From Candidatus Latescibacterota bacterium (GTDB lineage Bacteria; Latescibacterota; UBA2968), in assembly GCA_022823725.1 (NCBI GenBank), contig JAJEHL010000041.1, positions 179,512-243,511 of the forward strand: a stretch of DNA of 64,000 bases, in the 5' to 3' direction. Positions within the stretch are counted from its first letter, which is position 1. The number at the start of each line of letters is the position of its first letter. Under the pieces are notes generated by a model. That model ran no database searches and was not told the origin of the DNA. It saw only the letters and a program-made list of their open reading frames with translations. This document shows, piece by piece, positions 33,568-41,941 of the stretch. The translations under genes and the position numbers were made by a program.

Positions 33568-34343
33568 TGGTAGAGGATGTCACGCTAATTCAGGTCAATG
33601 GTGCCGAGGTGTTATTAAGCCATGTCGCGCGGCAGATGGGTGTTGCTGATAATTTGCGTTTTTTTGATGCATTTGCGCGCAGGGAATTGATCCGGCAACT
33701 CGCTCGGCGCGAGGGTGTTTGTGCAGAGCAGGAGGATATTCAGGGGAAGGTAGATGAATGGCGGTATCAACATCGGTTGGAGCGGGTGGAAGATACAGAG
33801 GCATATCTTGCAAAGCGGGGTATTGCGCTTCAGGATGTGTCAGAAGATGCCGAGGTGAGGCGGTTGGAATATTTGCTGTCTGAGAAGATTGCCGGGGGAC
33901 AGATCGAATCCTATTTTGCACAACACATACTGGCGTTTGACGAGGCGGAGATTTGCTGGATTTTTCACACGGATAAGGGTGTGATTGACGAGATTGATTT
34001 ACAGATTAGAGAAGATGGCGCAGACTTTTACGCGATGGCGCGTCGGTTTTCTCAAGATGCACGCACGCGATCAGGTAGTGGCTTTTTGGGTCGTGTTCGG
34101 CGCAAGCAGTTGCCAAAGGGGATTGCTGCGCGCGTGTTTGCCGCGTCACCGGGCGAACTTTTTGGGCCGGAGAAAGTGTCAGGAGGGTTCGCGCTGTATT
34201 TATTGCAGGAACTCTATCCAGCAACGCTGGACGAGCGGATTGCAAAGGAGATCCGAAAGTATTTGTTTAATCAGTGGTTGCAACGAGAGATGCAACGAGC
34301 TGATATACGGTATCCGATTTGGCAGGTGGAAACTTCCAAATAG
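33564..34343 (+). CDS. Parvulin-type (PpiC/SurA-like) peptidyl-prolyl isomerase
   Basis: The 259-residue protein has an N-terminal helical chaperone-like part (residues 1-115). A parvulin domain follows at about 120-225, with EICWIFHTDKG, FYAMARRFSQDARTRSGSGFLG and LPKGIAARVFAASPGELFGP, the conserved PpiC pattern. No clear signal peptide is visible, so its compartment is uncertain; the fold and context suggest it acts on the exported peptide or on its precursor. It overlaps hlyD by ATGA and is the last clear gene of the cassette. Foldases beside C39-exporter/HlyD pairs are known in other bacteria. It could instead be a maturation helper that keeps the acidic core competent for export. Confidence 0.85.
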   Translation: MMVEDVTLIQVNGAEVLLSHVARQMGVADNLRFFDAFARRELIRQLARREGVCAEQEDIQGKVDEWRYQHRLERVEDTEAYLAKRGIALQDVSEDAEVRRLEYLLSEKIAGGQIESYFAQHILAFDEAEICWIFHTDKGVIDEIDLQIREDGADFYAMARRFSQDARTRSGSGFLGRVRRKQLPKGIAARVFAASPGELFGPEKVSGGFALYLLQELYPATLDERIAKEIRKYLFNQWLQREMQRADIRYPIWQVETSK

Positions 34344-34360
34344 AAGGAGAATACAGTGGG

Positions 34361-34429
34361 ATGGCAATACTGCGGAGCGCATTAATGAGTAATAGCCTTT
34401 GGCATACGTTAAGTTCTCAATTGTGTTAG
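34361..34429 (+). CDS. Possible 22-residue microprotein after the parvulin gene
   Basis: An ATG 10 bp after an AAGGAGA element at 34344-34350 opens a 22-codon frame (MAILRSALMSNS, then LWHTLSSQLC). It directly follows the parvulin stop codon inside the export operon. It has no leader motif and is too short to judge by composition, so it is only a candidate. A 9-codon GTG frame at 34356 competes for the same ribosome-binding site. Confidence 0.2.
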   Translation: MAILRSALMSNSLWHTLSSQLC

Positions 34430-34491
34430 AAATGTATTTTCTCTATAATTTACGAAGAGGAAGTATATCTAAGAAAAGAGGCTGTGACAGG

Positions 34492-34905
34492 ATGGGAGAA
34501 AAAACAGACGCAGAAAGGGTGTCTATTTGGAGTACAGGAGACAAAGAAAGAATATGGTTTATATCCTTGGCTTCGGCATTCTTTTATATTTCATTAATAC
34601 TGATTCTTTGGCACAAAATTATAGAAGTTGGTTATAATACTATTGTTGAAGTAATTGATGTCATAGGATCTGCAAGTCTTGCTGCCATCGCATTGGCTTT
34701 CTTCATTATAGAGGGGGTAAATCTTATGATTGTTCCAGTTGAAAAATATCGCCGAAAACTACGACAAGAGAGTCGGCAGGAGGGTCGTCGAGAAGAGCGA
34801 CAAAAGATTTTTAAAGCAATAGAATCGGCCTATCCGGAGGTTGATATAGAGATCATCCGTGCTGCATTAGAAGACCAAAATAAGAGTGCAGGAAATAGTA
34901 AATGA
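34492..34905 (+). CDS. Small two-helix membrane protein with charged coiled-coil tail
   Basis: The 137-residue product (ATG 34492; an earlier TTG at 34399 is unlikely) has two membrane helices. One lies around residues 18-38 (WFISLASAFFYISLILILWH) and the other around 60-78 (SASLAAIALAFFIIEGVNL). A strongly charged Arg/Glu/Gln-rich helix follows (RRKLRQESRQEGRREERQK). The family is not recognised; similar small proteins are common orphans. It is 148 bp after the parvulin gene and precedes a strong terminator. It could be an immunity protein for the peptide, since small membrane proteins often fill that role, but there is no sequence evidence for this. Confidence 0.6.
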   Translation: MGEKTDAERVSIWSTGDKERIWFISLASAFFYISLILILWHKIIEVGYNTIVEVIDVIGSASLAAIALAFFIIEGVNLMIVPVEKYRRKLRQESRQEGRREERQKIFKAIESAYPEVDIEIIRAALEDQNKSAGNSK

Positions 34906-34939
34906 TTGCACCAGAAGACGGAAGAGTATCTGTAAAATA

Positions 34940-34980
34940 AAATAGCCCGTGTTAAATACATCAACGCGGGCTATTTTGTT
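34940..34980 (+). terminator. Strong terminator closing the peptide-export region
   Basis: AAATAGCCCG (34940-34949) and CGGGCTATTT (34967-34976) form a perfect 10-bp stem followed by TTGTT. Because the stem is flanked by A on one side and T on the other it can stop transcription in both directions, including from the convergent PhyH gene. Confidence 0.9.
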
Positions 34981-35016
34981 TGATGTTTACGTTTAAGGAC
35001 GGGTACACGGGTTGCG

Positions 35017-35868
35017 CTATGGCATGACCGCTTCTTCGCCCTGGTATTCTCGGATCCAGCCTTTCAGTGGCACATCCTCTTCTGTTGGTGATGTGTAGCC
35101 GTGAATGCCCGATGGAGAATGCCGACACATCTGCTTTCGGATTGGGCTTAGTTCATCCCAGAAATTTTCCACATTGCATTCGCCGCGGGCTTGAAGCCAG
35201 CGATAAGCGTATCCGTAGAAGAGCACCTTGCGGGGTTGCGTCCAATAATTTGCACTCGCCGAATGCCACAATCGACGGTCAAAGATAACGGCTGTACCCC
35301 GGGGTGCGAGGATAGGTACGGCGCCTTTTACCATCTGATTGCGATTTCCGTTCGGCCAATTCATTTTATTTTTTAACTGGCTTCCCGGAATGACGTGGAA
35401 GTTGCCGCGTCCGGGTTCGCTTGTATCCGATAAGAAGTAGGCCACTTTGACGGATAAGCGCGGCCTGGGGCTTGTCTCCATCTCCTGATTCACGCGCCCG
35501 GTATCTTGATGCCAGCCGATTCCCAAACCGCGTTTGCTATCTGGTGGTTCGGGAGGCGTCACGTTCAGGTGGGCCAGATAGATTTGAATATTCCATCCCA
35601 GGATACCCCAAACTTTTGGAAATGTGGTGTAGTGATCTATCAGGTCAATAAATGCGGGATCTCGCCCCAGAAAGTCGCGTTCGTGAACCCGGTTATGTGG
35701 TTCGATTTTTTGCTTTTCGCGTTCTTCGGCATTGACGCGGTCAACCGCTTTGGTCAATAGTCTTCTTTTGGCATCGCTCAGTGCGTTTTCGATGATCAGA
35801 TAACCCCGATCCTCAAACTCGAGCCGTTCGTCTTCGGTCAGGCAATGGTTTAGCCAGCGTCTGTTCAT
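35017..35868 (-). CDS. Phytanoyl-CoA dioxygenase (PhyH) family protein 1
   Basis: The 283-residue protein is a non-haem Fe(II)/2-oxoglutarate oxygenase. The HxD metal motif is in GIGWHQDTGR (about residue 124). The distal His is in RRLWHSASAN, and the Arg that binds 2-oxoglutarate is in QPRKVLFYGY. The N-terminal part (YLIIENALSDAKRRLLTKAV) is the usual PhyH helix. Substrates in this family range from fatty acids to small secondary metabolites; lineages like this one hold many paralogs. AAGGAG precedes the ATG. A small membrane-protein gene lies immediately upstream on the same strand. It is only distantly similar to the second PhyH protein at 41.9 kb. Confidence 0.92.
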   Translation of the reverse strand: MNRRWLNHCLTEDERLEFEDRGYLIIENALSDAKRRLLTKAVDRVNAEEREKQKIEPHNRVHERDFLGRDPAFIDLIDHYTTFPKVWGILGWNIQIYLAHLNVTPPEPPDSKRGLGIGWHQDTGRVNQEMETSPRPRLSVKVAYFLSDTSEPGRGNFHVIPGSQLKNKMNWPNGNRNQMVKGAVPILAPRGTAVIFDRRLWHSASANYWTQPRKVLFYGYAYRWLQARGECNVENFWDELSPIRKQMCRHSPSGIHGYTSPTEEDVPLKGWIREYQGEEAVMP

Positions 35869-35883
35869 GGCGCAGTCTCCTTA

Positions 35884-36360
35884 TCAAGAAAAGAGGTTGG
35901 CCTTCCTTTTTTTTCGATCCAGAATATAAAATTTGATAAGCCCTATCCCGCCGATCAGGCCACAGGGGATTACAATGAAGCGGTACATTGATACTTCTTC
36001 ATGTCGAAGCGATGCACCGGTCGCGCCCATTGTCGCAACGACAAATGACAGGTGAATGAGTTTTTGAGATAGGTTTTTATTCGTAAAGGTAGAGAGCAAA
36101 ATCAATATAAGTGCGGTGTGGAAAATGACAAATCCCGCATACCCATTTCGCACGGCGAGATCGAGTTGCCAATCATAGCGATAAATCCACACCATGAGCA
36201 CATGTGCCAGAATGAGCAGCGCGACAACGCGCCACAGCGCGATCGGGTGTTGTTCTCGCAGCGTGAGTATAACCACAGTGGTCAATCCCACATACCCTGT
36301 GATAGCGAGTAAAAAAGTAATGAATAGTTCCGTTGTTCCCGTTTCTACCATTGAAACCAT
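35884..36360 (-). CDS. Multi-helix membrane protein of unknown function
   Basis: About 158 residues with roughly five membrane helices (LFITFLLAITGYVGLTTVVI, then ALLILAHVLMVWIY, GFVIFHTALILILLSTF and later segments). A basic cytoplasmic end follows (LDRKKRKANLFS). The start is uncertain: TTG 36390, ATG 36360 (just after a GGGGGC run) or ATG 36351. No conserved motif was recognised. It lies between tRNA-Thr and the first PhyH gene, 15 bp from the latter, so it may be cotranscribed with it. Nothing indicates a substrate. Confidence 0.6.
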   Translation of the reverse strand: MVSMVETGTTELFITFLLAITGYVGLTTVVILTLREQHPIALWRVVALLILAHVLMVWIYRYDWQLDLAVRNGYAGFVIFHTALILILLSTFTNKNLSQKLIHLSFVVATMGATGASLRHEEVSMYRFIVIPCGLIGGIGLIKFYILDRKKRKANLFS

Positions 36361-36465
36361 GCCCCCTGCTATGTGTCGCGTTTGATTCAATATATGGCAT
36401 AATATTCTAAGAACAAGAGCGTTTCACCGAGCAACGCCTGTGCATGTTTGAGACATATTATGCAA

Positions 36466-36504
36466 AACGGGTTACGACGTATTGTCATAACCCGTTGTTT
36501 TTTT
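36466..36504. terminator. Bidirectional hairpin terminator next to tRNA-Thr
   Basis: AACGGGTTA (36466-36474) and TAACCCGTT (36488-36496) form a perfect 9-bp stem with a T run on the + side and TTTT on the - side. It lies 38 bp downstream of the tRNA on the - strand and most likely ends its transcript. Confidence 0.8.
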
Positions 36505-36533
36505 ACTGACTAAAATCGTGTCAGCGCAAGTTG

Positions 36534-36609
36534 TGGAGCCGCCCAGCGGACTCGAACCGCTGACCGCCTGATTACAAATCAGGTGCTCTACCAGCTGAGC
36601 TAGGGCGGC
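36534..36609 (-). tRNA. tRNA-Thr (anticodon TGT)
   Basis: Read on the - strand, the 76-nt gene has a GCCGCCC/GGGCGGC acceptor stem and a D-arm TAGCTCAGCTGGTAGAGCA. The anticodon stem CCTGA/TCAGG carries loop TTTGTAA (anticodon TGT, decoding ACA), the variable loop is short, and the T-arm includes GGTTCGAGTCC. The discriminator is T and the CCA end is encoded. All paired arms are complete, so it should be functional. Confidence 0.97.
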
Positions 36610-36687
36610 GTGTCGGTCAAAGATATACAAGCGGGCGATTTTTGGCAACCTCAAACCTGATGGAAGAGCGGGTAGCTAAGCTGGTGG

Positions 36688-37770
36688 TTAAAAAAACGAT
36701 GTCTTGTGTTTTTGCTCGCGTTCGTAGCGTTCAATGCCCAGTTGAATGAGGCGATCAATTAATTCCGTATAAGGAATGCCACTGGCCTCCCACAGCTTGG
36801 GATACATGCTGATCCGCGTAAAGCCGGGAATGGTATTGATTTCATTTACGACAAAGGTGCCGTCATTTTTGAGAAAGAAATCCGCGCGTGCCATGCCCTC
36901 ACAGCACAGGACTTGAAATGTGCGAATGGCAAGAGCCTGCACCCGTTTTACAGCTTCTTCGGATAAATTAGCGGGGATGTGCAATACGGCACCTTTTTCA
37001 TCCAGATATTTTGCTTCGTAAGAATAAAACTCGTGCTGTGGTAAGATTTCGCCGGGGATTGAGACAATGGGCGTTTCGTTGCCCAATACCGAGCATTCGA
37101 TTTCTCGCCCCTCGACAAACGCCTCGATCAGGACCTTTTTGTCGTAGCGGAATGCCTCTTTCAACGCGGGGATTAGCGCGCCTTTGTCGTGTACTTTACT
37201 CACGCCGACCGATGAGCCCAAATTTGCTGGCTTTACAAATAGGGGTAATCCCAGTTCTGAAATCACATCATCCACATCCAGGTCGTCTAACTGGAATTGA
37301 TGTGCTGTTCGCCAGGCAGCAACGGGAATACTGGCATCGCGCAGTAAGCGTTTCATCACGTCTTTGTCCATTCCCACAGCCGAGCCGAGCACATCGGCAC
37401 CTACATAGGGGACATCGGCCAATCTCAAAAATCCCTGTACTGTGCCGTCTTCTCCCAGCGGTCCGTGCAAGACGGGAAAAACCACATCGACTGAGCCGGA
37501 TGCAGACTGCCCCACGAGTTCACCGCGTCCTTCTGGCATCAACGTAATCAGCGCGTTTTTATCTGCGCCAGAAAGCCCTTCTGTATTCGCTTCGGGCAAT
37601 AGTTGTTCGGCCTCATTTAAGAACCATTGTCCCGATTTGTCGATTCCTATTGGCACGACTTCGTATTTGGTCTTGTCAATCGCGTCAATGATGTTGCGTG
37701 CAGATTGCAGTGATACTTCGTGCTCTGCCGATTTTCCACCAAATAATATCCCTACGCGGATCTTTTTCAT
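36688..37770 (-). CDS. ddl: D-alanine--D-alanine ligase
   Basis: The 360-residue enzyme joins two D-alanines for peptidoglycan synthesis using ATP. It shows RVGILFGGKSAEHEVSLQS at the N-terminus and a central HGPLGEDGTVQGFL. The ATP-grasp region has VKPANLGSSVGVSK, and the C-terminal Mg2+-binding end has RADFFLKNDGTFVVNEINTIPGFT. The start is set at ATG 37770, which overlaps the DedA stop codon by ATGA; the open frame extends further upstream (to 37803) but this overlap is the better start. The gene runs in the same direction as dedA and ispDF, so it may be part of a cell-envelope operon. Confidence 0.95.
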   Translation of the reverse strand: MKKIRVGILFGGKSAEHEVSLQSARNIIDAIDKTKYEVVPIGIDKSGQWFLNEAEQLLPEANTEGLSGADKNALITLMPEGRGELVGQSASGSVDVVFPVLHGPLGEDGTVQGFLRLADVPYVGADVLGSAVGMDKDVMKRLLRDASIPVAAWRTAHQFQLDDLDVDDVISELGLPLFVKPANLGSSVGVSKVHDKGALIPALKEAFRYDKKVLIEAFVEGREIECSVLGNETPIVSIPGEILPQHEFYSYEAKYLDEKGAVLHIPANLSEEAVKRVQALAIRTFQVLCCEGMARADFFLKNDGTFVVNEINTIPGFTRISMYPKLWEASGIPYTELIDRLIQLGIERYEREQKHKTSFF

Positions 37771-38426
37771 TTTTCTCTCTGCTTTTTTTTTCGTCTCCAC
37801 CACCAGAACCCGAGTATGCCCACAACCATTAAAATTATCAGTATGCGATTATAAGTTTTTAGTACAGTGATTACGATTTGCCAGTTTTCGCCGACCGTAA
37901 AGCCAAAGTAGATCAGCAGGCTATTCCACAATAATGTGCCAAATAATACGTAAAGCGTCATGCGTAGCGGATGCATCTGGCTGATGCCAGCCACAATACC
38001 GACAAATATCCGCACGGCGGGCATAAAGCGGTTGAAAATGACGATTTTGTCGCCATAGCGATTGAACCATGTTTCGGTGCGGTGCAGATTTTCTTCATTC
38101 AAGAACTTTATATTAAGTCGCAAAAAGAATGATCGTCCCTTTACAAAAGCTATAGCATAAAGGAGCAAACAGCCCACCGCGCTGCCTATCCACATGGCAA
38201 AATACGCAGGCCAAACGGCGATTACTCCAATGCCGGCCAAATACGCGCCGAATACAATCAGGGTATCACCGGGAATAATAGGCACTACGTTCTCTAAAAA
38301 AGCACCCAGAAACAAAAAAAAGTAAATCCACCCTGTCGGTTGATCTCTCAAATAGGTGAGGAAAGAATCCCAGAGTTCAGTAAAGTAGGCGAGAAAAGAA
38401 TCCAGGAATTCAGTAAAGTACTCCAA
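37767..38426 (-). CDS. DedA family membrane protein
   Basis: The 219-residue protein has several membrane helices. The family pattern is present: FLENVVPIIPGDTLIVFGAY, a central region after GSAVGCLLLYAIAFVKG, and a conserved RFMPAVRIFVGIVAGISQM. The end is a basic stretch WWRRKKKQREK. DedA proteins are envelope transporters or flippases, some of which recycle undecaprenyl phosphate, which fits the coupled ddl gene involved in peptidoglycan precursors. The start is TTG at 38426 after AAAGGAT. It is one of the longer DedA forms with an extra amphipathic N-terminal stretch with repeated residues (FLDSFLAYF, LWDSFLTYL). Confidence 0.9.
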   Translation of the reverse strand: MEYFTEFLDSFLAYFTELWDSFLTYLRDQPTGWIYFFLFLGAFLENVVPIIPGDTLIVFGAYLAGIGVIAVWPAYFAMWIGSAVGCLLLYAIAFVKGRSFFLRLNIKFLNEENLHRTETWFNRYGDKIVIFNRFMPAVRIFVGIVAGISQMHPLRMTLYVLFGTLLWNSLLIYFGFTVGENWQIVITVLKTYNRILIILMVVGILGFWWWRRKKKQREK

Positions 38427-38488
38427 TTGTGTATCCTTTAGATGTGATACCCGAGACAGTTAGATTTTTGAATAAACTGCGCGATAAG

Positions 38489-39655
38489 TCAATACCTTTT
38501 TATTAACGCGACTGCCTGTGCTGCTATGCCTTCTTCGCGTCCGACAAAACCCATGTATTCGGTTGTGGTTGCTTTTACCGATATGAGATCGACCGATACT
38601 TCCAATGCACCTGCCATGTTTTCGCGCATTTGTTTGATATACGGCGATAGCTTTGGGCGTTGCGCCATCACGGTTGCATCCACATTGCGTATCTGCGCGT
38701 GCGATTTTTTCAGAATATGAGCCACGCGCGCCAGCAATGTGAGACTCGATATATCTTTGTACGCGGCGTCTGTATCGGGAAAGAGCTGACCTATATCGCC
38801 AGCACCCAGTGCGCCCAATAGGGCATCGATGACGACATGGGTCAATACATCTGCGTCCGAATGGCCCAGCAGTCCTTTCTCGTGAGGAATATGTACGCCC
38901 CCCAGGATCAGCGCACGGTCTTCTGCGAGTTGATGTGCGTCATAGCCCTGACCTATTCGCAATGTCGGTGTCACGTCGCCTCGTTTTTCTAAAATGTGCA
39001 AACCCATGTCGAGGTCTTCTGGCGATGTAATTTTGATATTGTCTGCTCGCCCGGGCACAATGGTTATAGCTTCGCCCAAACGCTCTACCAGAGCCGTATC
39101 ATCTGTGCCCAGATATCCCGATTCTCGCGCTGCCTGATGGGCGCGGAAGATCACATCGCGGCGAAATGCCTGGGGCGTTTGCACGGCTCGCAATGTCGAT
39201 CTGTCCAGAGTTTCAATGATTTGATCGTCCTGCACGCGCTTTATCGTATCTGTTACTGGTGTGCCCAAAACAGCGGCACCGCGTTCGGCTGCTGCCAGAA
39301 CTACGGCATTGATCTCTTCGGGGGTTACATAAGCCCGCGCGCCATCGTGGATAGCAACTACGTTGGTTTTTTGCGGTATCGCCTGCAGTCCACAGGCCAC
39401 GGAATCCTGCCGTTCTGCACCGCCTGCAACCACATTGACAACTTTGGAAAATTTTTTATTTCCAAATTGTTCTCGGCAAGTATCGATGTCTTCACGCCCC
39501 ACGACCAGCACAACGCGGTCAATGCGGTCTGCGCGTTCAAATGCGGTCAATGTCCAGGCCAATACGGGACGTTCGGCAAGATCGAGAAATTGCTTTGGGA
39601 TATGCGTGCCCATGCGCTTTCCCGACCCAGCAGCGAGAATGATGGCGTAGTTCAT
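38489..39655 (-). CDS. ispDF: Bifunctional IspDF of the MEP isoprenoid pathway
   Basis: The 388-residue fusion catalyses two steps of the non-mevalonate pathway. Residues 1-225 are the IspD cytidylyltransferase (AIILAAGSGKRMGTHIPKQF, then HDGARAYVTPEEI). Residues 230-388 are the IspF cyclodiphosphate synthase (RIGQGYDAHQL, then LLGHSDADVLTHVVIDALLG with the metal-binding Asp and His). Fused IspDF is found in several phyla including alpha- and epsilon-proteobacteria and lets the intermediate pass between partners that also interact with IspE. It lies between dedA and the mandelate-racemase-family gene on the same strand; no other MEP gene is in the window. Confidence 0.95.
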   Translation of the reverse strand: MNYAIILAAGSGKRMGTHIPKQFLDLAERPVLAWTLTAFERADRIDRVVLVVGREDIDTCREQFGNKKFSKVVNVVAGGAERQDSVACGLQAIPQKTNVVAIHDGARAYVTPEEINAVVLAAAERGAAVLGTPVTDTIKRVQDDQIIETLDRSTLRAVQTPQAFRRDVIFRAHQAARESGYLGTDDTALVERLGEAITIVPGRADNIKITSPEDLDMGLHILEKRGDVTPTLRIGQGYDAHQLAEDRALILGGVHIPHEKGLLGHSDADVLTHVVIDALLGALGAGDIGQLFPDTDAAYKDISSLTLLARVAHILKKSHAQIRNVDATVMAQRPKLSPYIKQMRENMAGALEVSVDLISVKATTTEYMGFVGREEGIAAQAVALIKRY

Positions 39656-39664
39656 GGTTTGCGC

Positions 39665-40846
39665 TTATGTGTTATACTGATCCTGTTCCCGTTTGGCCCA
39701 GTCGGCGTTGACAAACATGTTCAGACCGGGATCTGCGTATATGCCGTCTATTTTTTCGCCGTCGTGCTGTCGCAAGAAGTCGATGTCGATCTCTACGCCC
39801 CAGCCCGGGCCTCCGGGTAATTCAAAATGACCATCTATGACTTCGGGGTACGGCGTTCCTGCGCGTTTGACGTGTTCATCTGCAAAATCATTAAAATGTT
39901 CGAGTACTTTCCCATTGCGGAGGGTTGCCATCAGGTGGAGGGTCGCAACGGTGGTGATAATTCCGCCGACATTGTGCGGCGCGACCATCACGTTGTAGGT
40001 TTCGGCTGTTGAGGCGATTTTTTTGGTTTCCAACAGGCCGCCACATTGGTTTAAATCCGGCTGGATGATATCTACAACTCGCATGGGAAACAGGTCTCTA
40101 AATTCCGCGGCTTTGTAAAGCCGTTCTCCGGTCGCAATGGGAATGGGTGTGTGTTGCGCCACTTTGGTCAATGCGCCCAAATCTTCCGGACGCGTCGGTT
40201 CTTCAATCCACCCCGGGCGCAGGTGTTCAATTGCTTTGGCGATTTCGATGGCTTGATGGGACGCGAACCGGCCGTGCATTTCCACAAAAATTTGTACGCG
40301 ATCGCCTACGACGGAATGCACGGCTTCGATCAATTCAATGGATTTGAAAAATTCGTCGCGCGTCAGTTCCAGATTGCCATTGCCAAATGGATCGAATTTT
40401 AAACCGATATATCCGCGGTCGATCACTTTTTGAGCTGCTTTGGCAAATTCTTCTGGCGAACGTTCCACAGTGTACCAGCCATTTGCATAAGCGGGCACGC
40501 GTTCAATGGTTTTGCCACCGATGAGGTTGTACACGGGCTGATTGGTCAATTTGCCAATACAATCCCAACACGCCATCTCTACGAGTGCCAGCCCTGTCAT
40601 CACAACTTCACCGGGTACACCGAAATCGTGGAGTGTAAATCGGCAATACAGGTCCTCTATGTCGTACACACTGTGTCCGATGAAATGACGCCTGGTGTCT
40701 TTCAAAAACTCCAGCACAGTGTGCGTTTTGCCCAGGACGCGCGCTTCGCCAACCCCGCGCGTGCCGTCTTCCAATTCGATAAATACATAAGTCAAATTGC
40801 GCCAGGGCGTTCCCAGCACATAAGTTTCGTAATTTTTGATTTTCAA
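39665..40846 (-). CDS. Mandelate racemase/muconate lactonizing family dehydratase
   Basis: The 393-residue enolase-superfamily protein starts at a TTG (40846) six bases after AAAAGGAG; the frame continues upstream into queA but lacks family similarity there. An N-terminal capping domain precedes the barrel. The barrel has GLKFDPFGNG (KxD-like base region) and metal ligands in FVEMHGRF, WIEEPTRPEDL and ATGERLY. The general acid/base His is in VAPHNVGG. The pattern is closest to D-galactonate dehydratase-like sugar-acid dehydratases. It would make 2-keto-3-deoxy sugar acids in the cytoplasm. It is cotranscribed with queA upstream (17-bp gap) only by position. Substrate is not determined. Confidence 0.88.
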   Translation of the reverse strand: MKIKNYETYVLGTPWRNLTYVFIELEDGTRGVGEARVLGKTHTVLEFLKDTRRHFIGHSVYDIEDLYCRFTLHDFGVPGEVVMTGLALVEMACWDCIGKLTNQPVYNLIGGKTIERVPAYANGWYTVERSPEEFAKAAQKVIDRGYIGLKFDPFGNGNLELTRDEFFKSIELIEAVHSVVGDRVQIFVEMHGRFASHQAIEIAKAIEHLRPGWIEEPTRPEDLGALTKVAQHTPIPIATGERLYKAAEFRDLFPMRVVDIIQPDLNQCGGLLETKKIASTAETYNVMVAPHNVGGIITTVATLHLMATLRNGKVLEHFNDFADEHVKRAGTPYPEVIDGHFELPGGPGWGVEIDIDFLRQHDGEKIDGIYADPGLNMFVNADWAKREQDQYNT

Positions 40847-40863
40847 GGGATACTCCTTTTTCG

Positions 40864-41901
40864 CTATAATACCATCATGGCATCGCCATAACTGTAAAAC
40901 CGATAGGCTTCGCGCACGGCTTCTCGATATGCTCGCATCGCAAAATTGCGCCCCATGAATGCGGCGACGAGCATGAGCAAAGTGGATTCTGGCAGGTGGA
41001 AGTTGGTGATTAGACCATCTACCAATCGAAAATTGTAGGGCGGATAGATAAAGGTGTGCGTCCAGTCCGATCCGGATTTTAGTTGCCAATTCGATCCGGT
41101 TTTTACTGCTGCGGACTCAAGTGTTCGCACCGATGTCGTTCCCACTGCGATGACGCGCCCCCCATTTGCCCGGCATCGGTTGACGGTTTCTGCCGCGCTT
41201 TCATCGATTTTCCAAAATTCCGCACCCATTTTGTGATTGCGTATATCGTCTGCTTTTACAGGTTGAAATGTTCCCGGTCCTACGTGTAGCAGAATCCGCG
41301 CTAAACTTATATCCAATGCTTCAATTTTTGCCAATAGGTCGGGTGTGAAATGAAGCCCCGCAGTGGGAGCAGCGACTGATCCGCGCACACGCGCATAGAC
41401 CGTTTGATACCGCTCTTTATCAGAGGCGCGATCTTCCCGGTGAATATAGGGTGGCAATGGCACATGACCATGCGTTTTTAGCAGTTCATCCAGCGATCCT
41501 TTGCCCTCAAACCGCACGCGGCGATTGCCCGAGTCCAGTACATCCTCGATAATGGCAATGAGGTCTGATCCTTCAAAAGCAATTTGAGCCCCTATTCGCA
41601 ATCGCCGTCCGGGCCGGGCCATTACTTCCCAGCTATCGCCATGGGGATGTAGCAGCAAAAGTTCTACTGCGCCTCTGGTGATTGGCCGGTATCCTTTTAA
41701 CCGCGCGGGAAATACCCGCGTTTCGTTTAATACCAGACAATCGCCTGCGCGCAAAAAGTTGGGCAATTCTCGAAATGTTCGATGTGCAATCTCGCGGAGT
41801 GTGCGGTTTGCCACCATCAAACGCGATCCATCGCGCTCAGCCGTTGGGTATTGTGCGATCAGGTGATTGGGCAATTCGTAATAAAAATCAGAACGCTTCA
41901 C
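40864..41901 (-). CDS. queA: tRNA preQ1(34) S-adenosylmethionine ribosyltransferase-isomerase
   Basis: The 345-residue protein transfers and isomerises the ribosyl group of SAM onto preQ1 at tRNA position 34, making epoxyqueuosine. Family features are VKRSDFYYELPNHLIAQYP at the start, DCLVLNETRVFPARLKG, GSVAAPTAGLHFTPDLL and HVGPGTFQPV. The last part includes TNFHLPESTLLMLVAAFMG. I place the start at GTG 41901, which matches the family N-terminus; an open frame to TTG 41949 would overlap the PhyH stop. No strong Shine-Dalgarno element is visible. It is flanked by catabolic genes and not by other queuosine genes. Confidence 0.95.
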   Translation of the reverse strand: MKRSDFYYELPNHLIAQYPTAERDGSRLMVANRTLREIAHRTFRELPNFLRAGDCLVLNETRVFPARLKGYRPITRGAVELLLLHPHGDSWEVMARPGRRLRIGAQIAFEGSDLIAIIEDVLDSGNRRVRFEGKGSLDELLKTHGHVPLPPYIHREDRASDKERYQTVYARVRGSVAAPTAGLHFTPDLLAKIEALDISLARILLHVGPGTFQPVKADDIRNHKMGAEFWKIDESAAETVNRCRANGGRVIAVGTTSVRTLESAAVKTGSNWQLKSGSDWTHTFIYPPYNFRLVDGLITNFHLPESTLLMLVAAFMGRNFAMRAYREAVREAYRFYSYGDAMMVL

Positions 41902-41941
41902 TGGACGAATTTTCAAATAAAGTGAAAATGTGACAATCGTG

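Noticed and set aside
40847..41089. 81-residue N-terminal extension of the mandelate-racemase-family protein
   Set aside because: It overlaps queA; the TTG at 40846 has a good Shine-Dalgarno sequence and family-like N-terminus.
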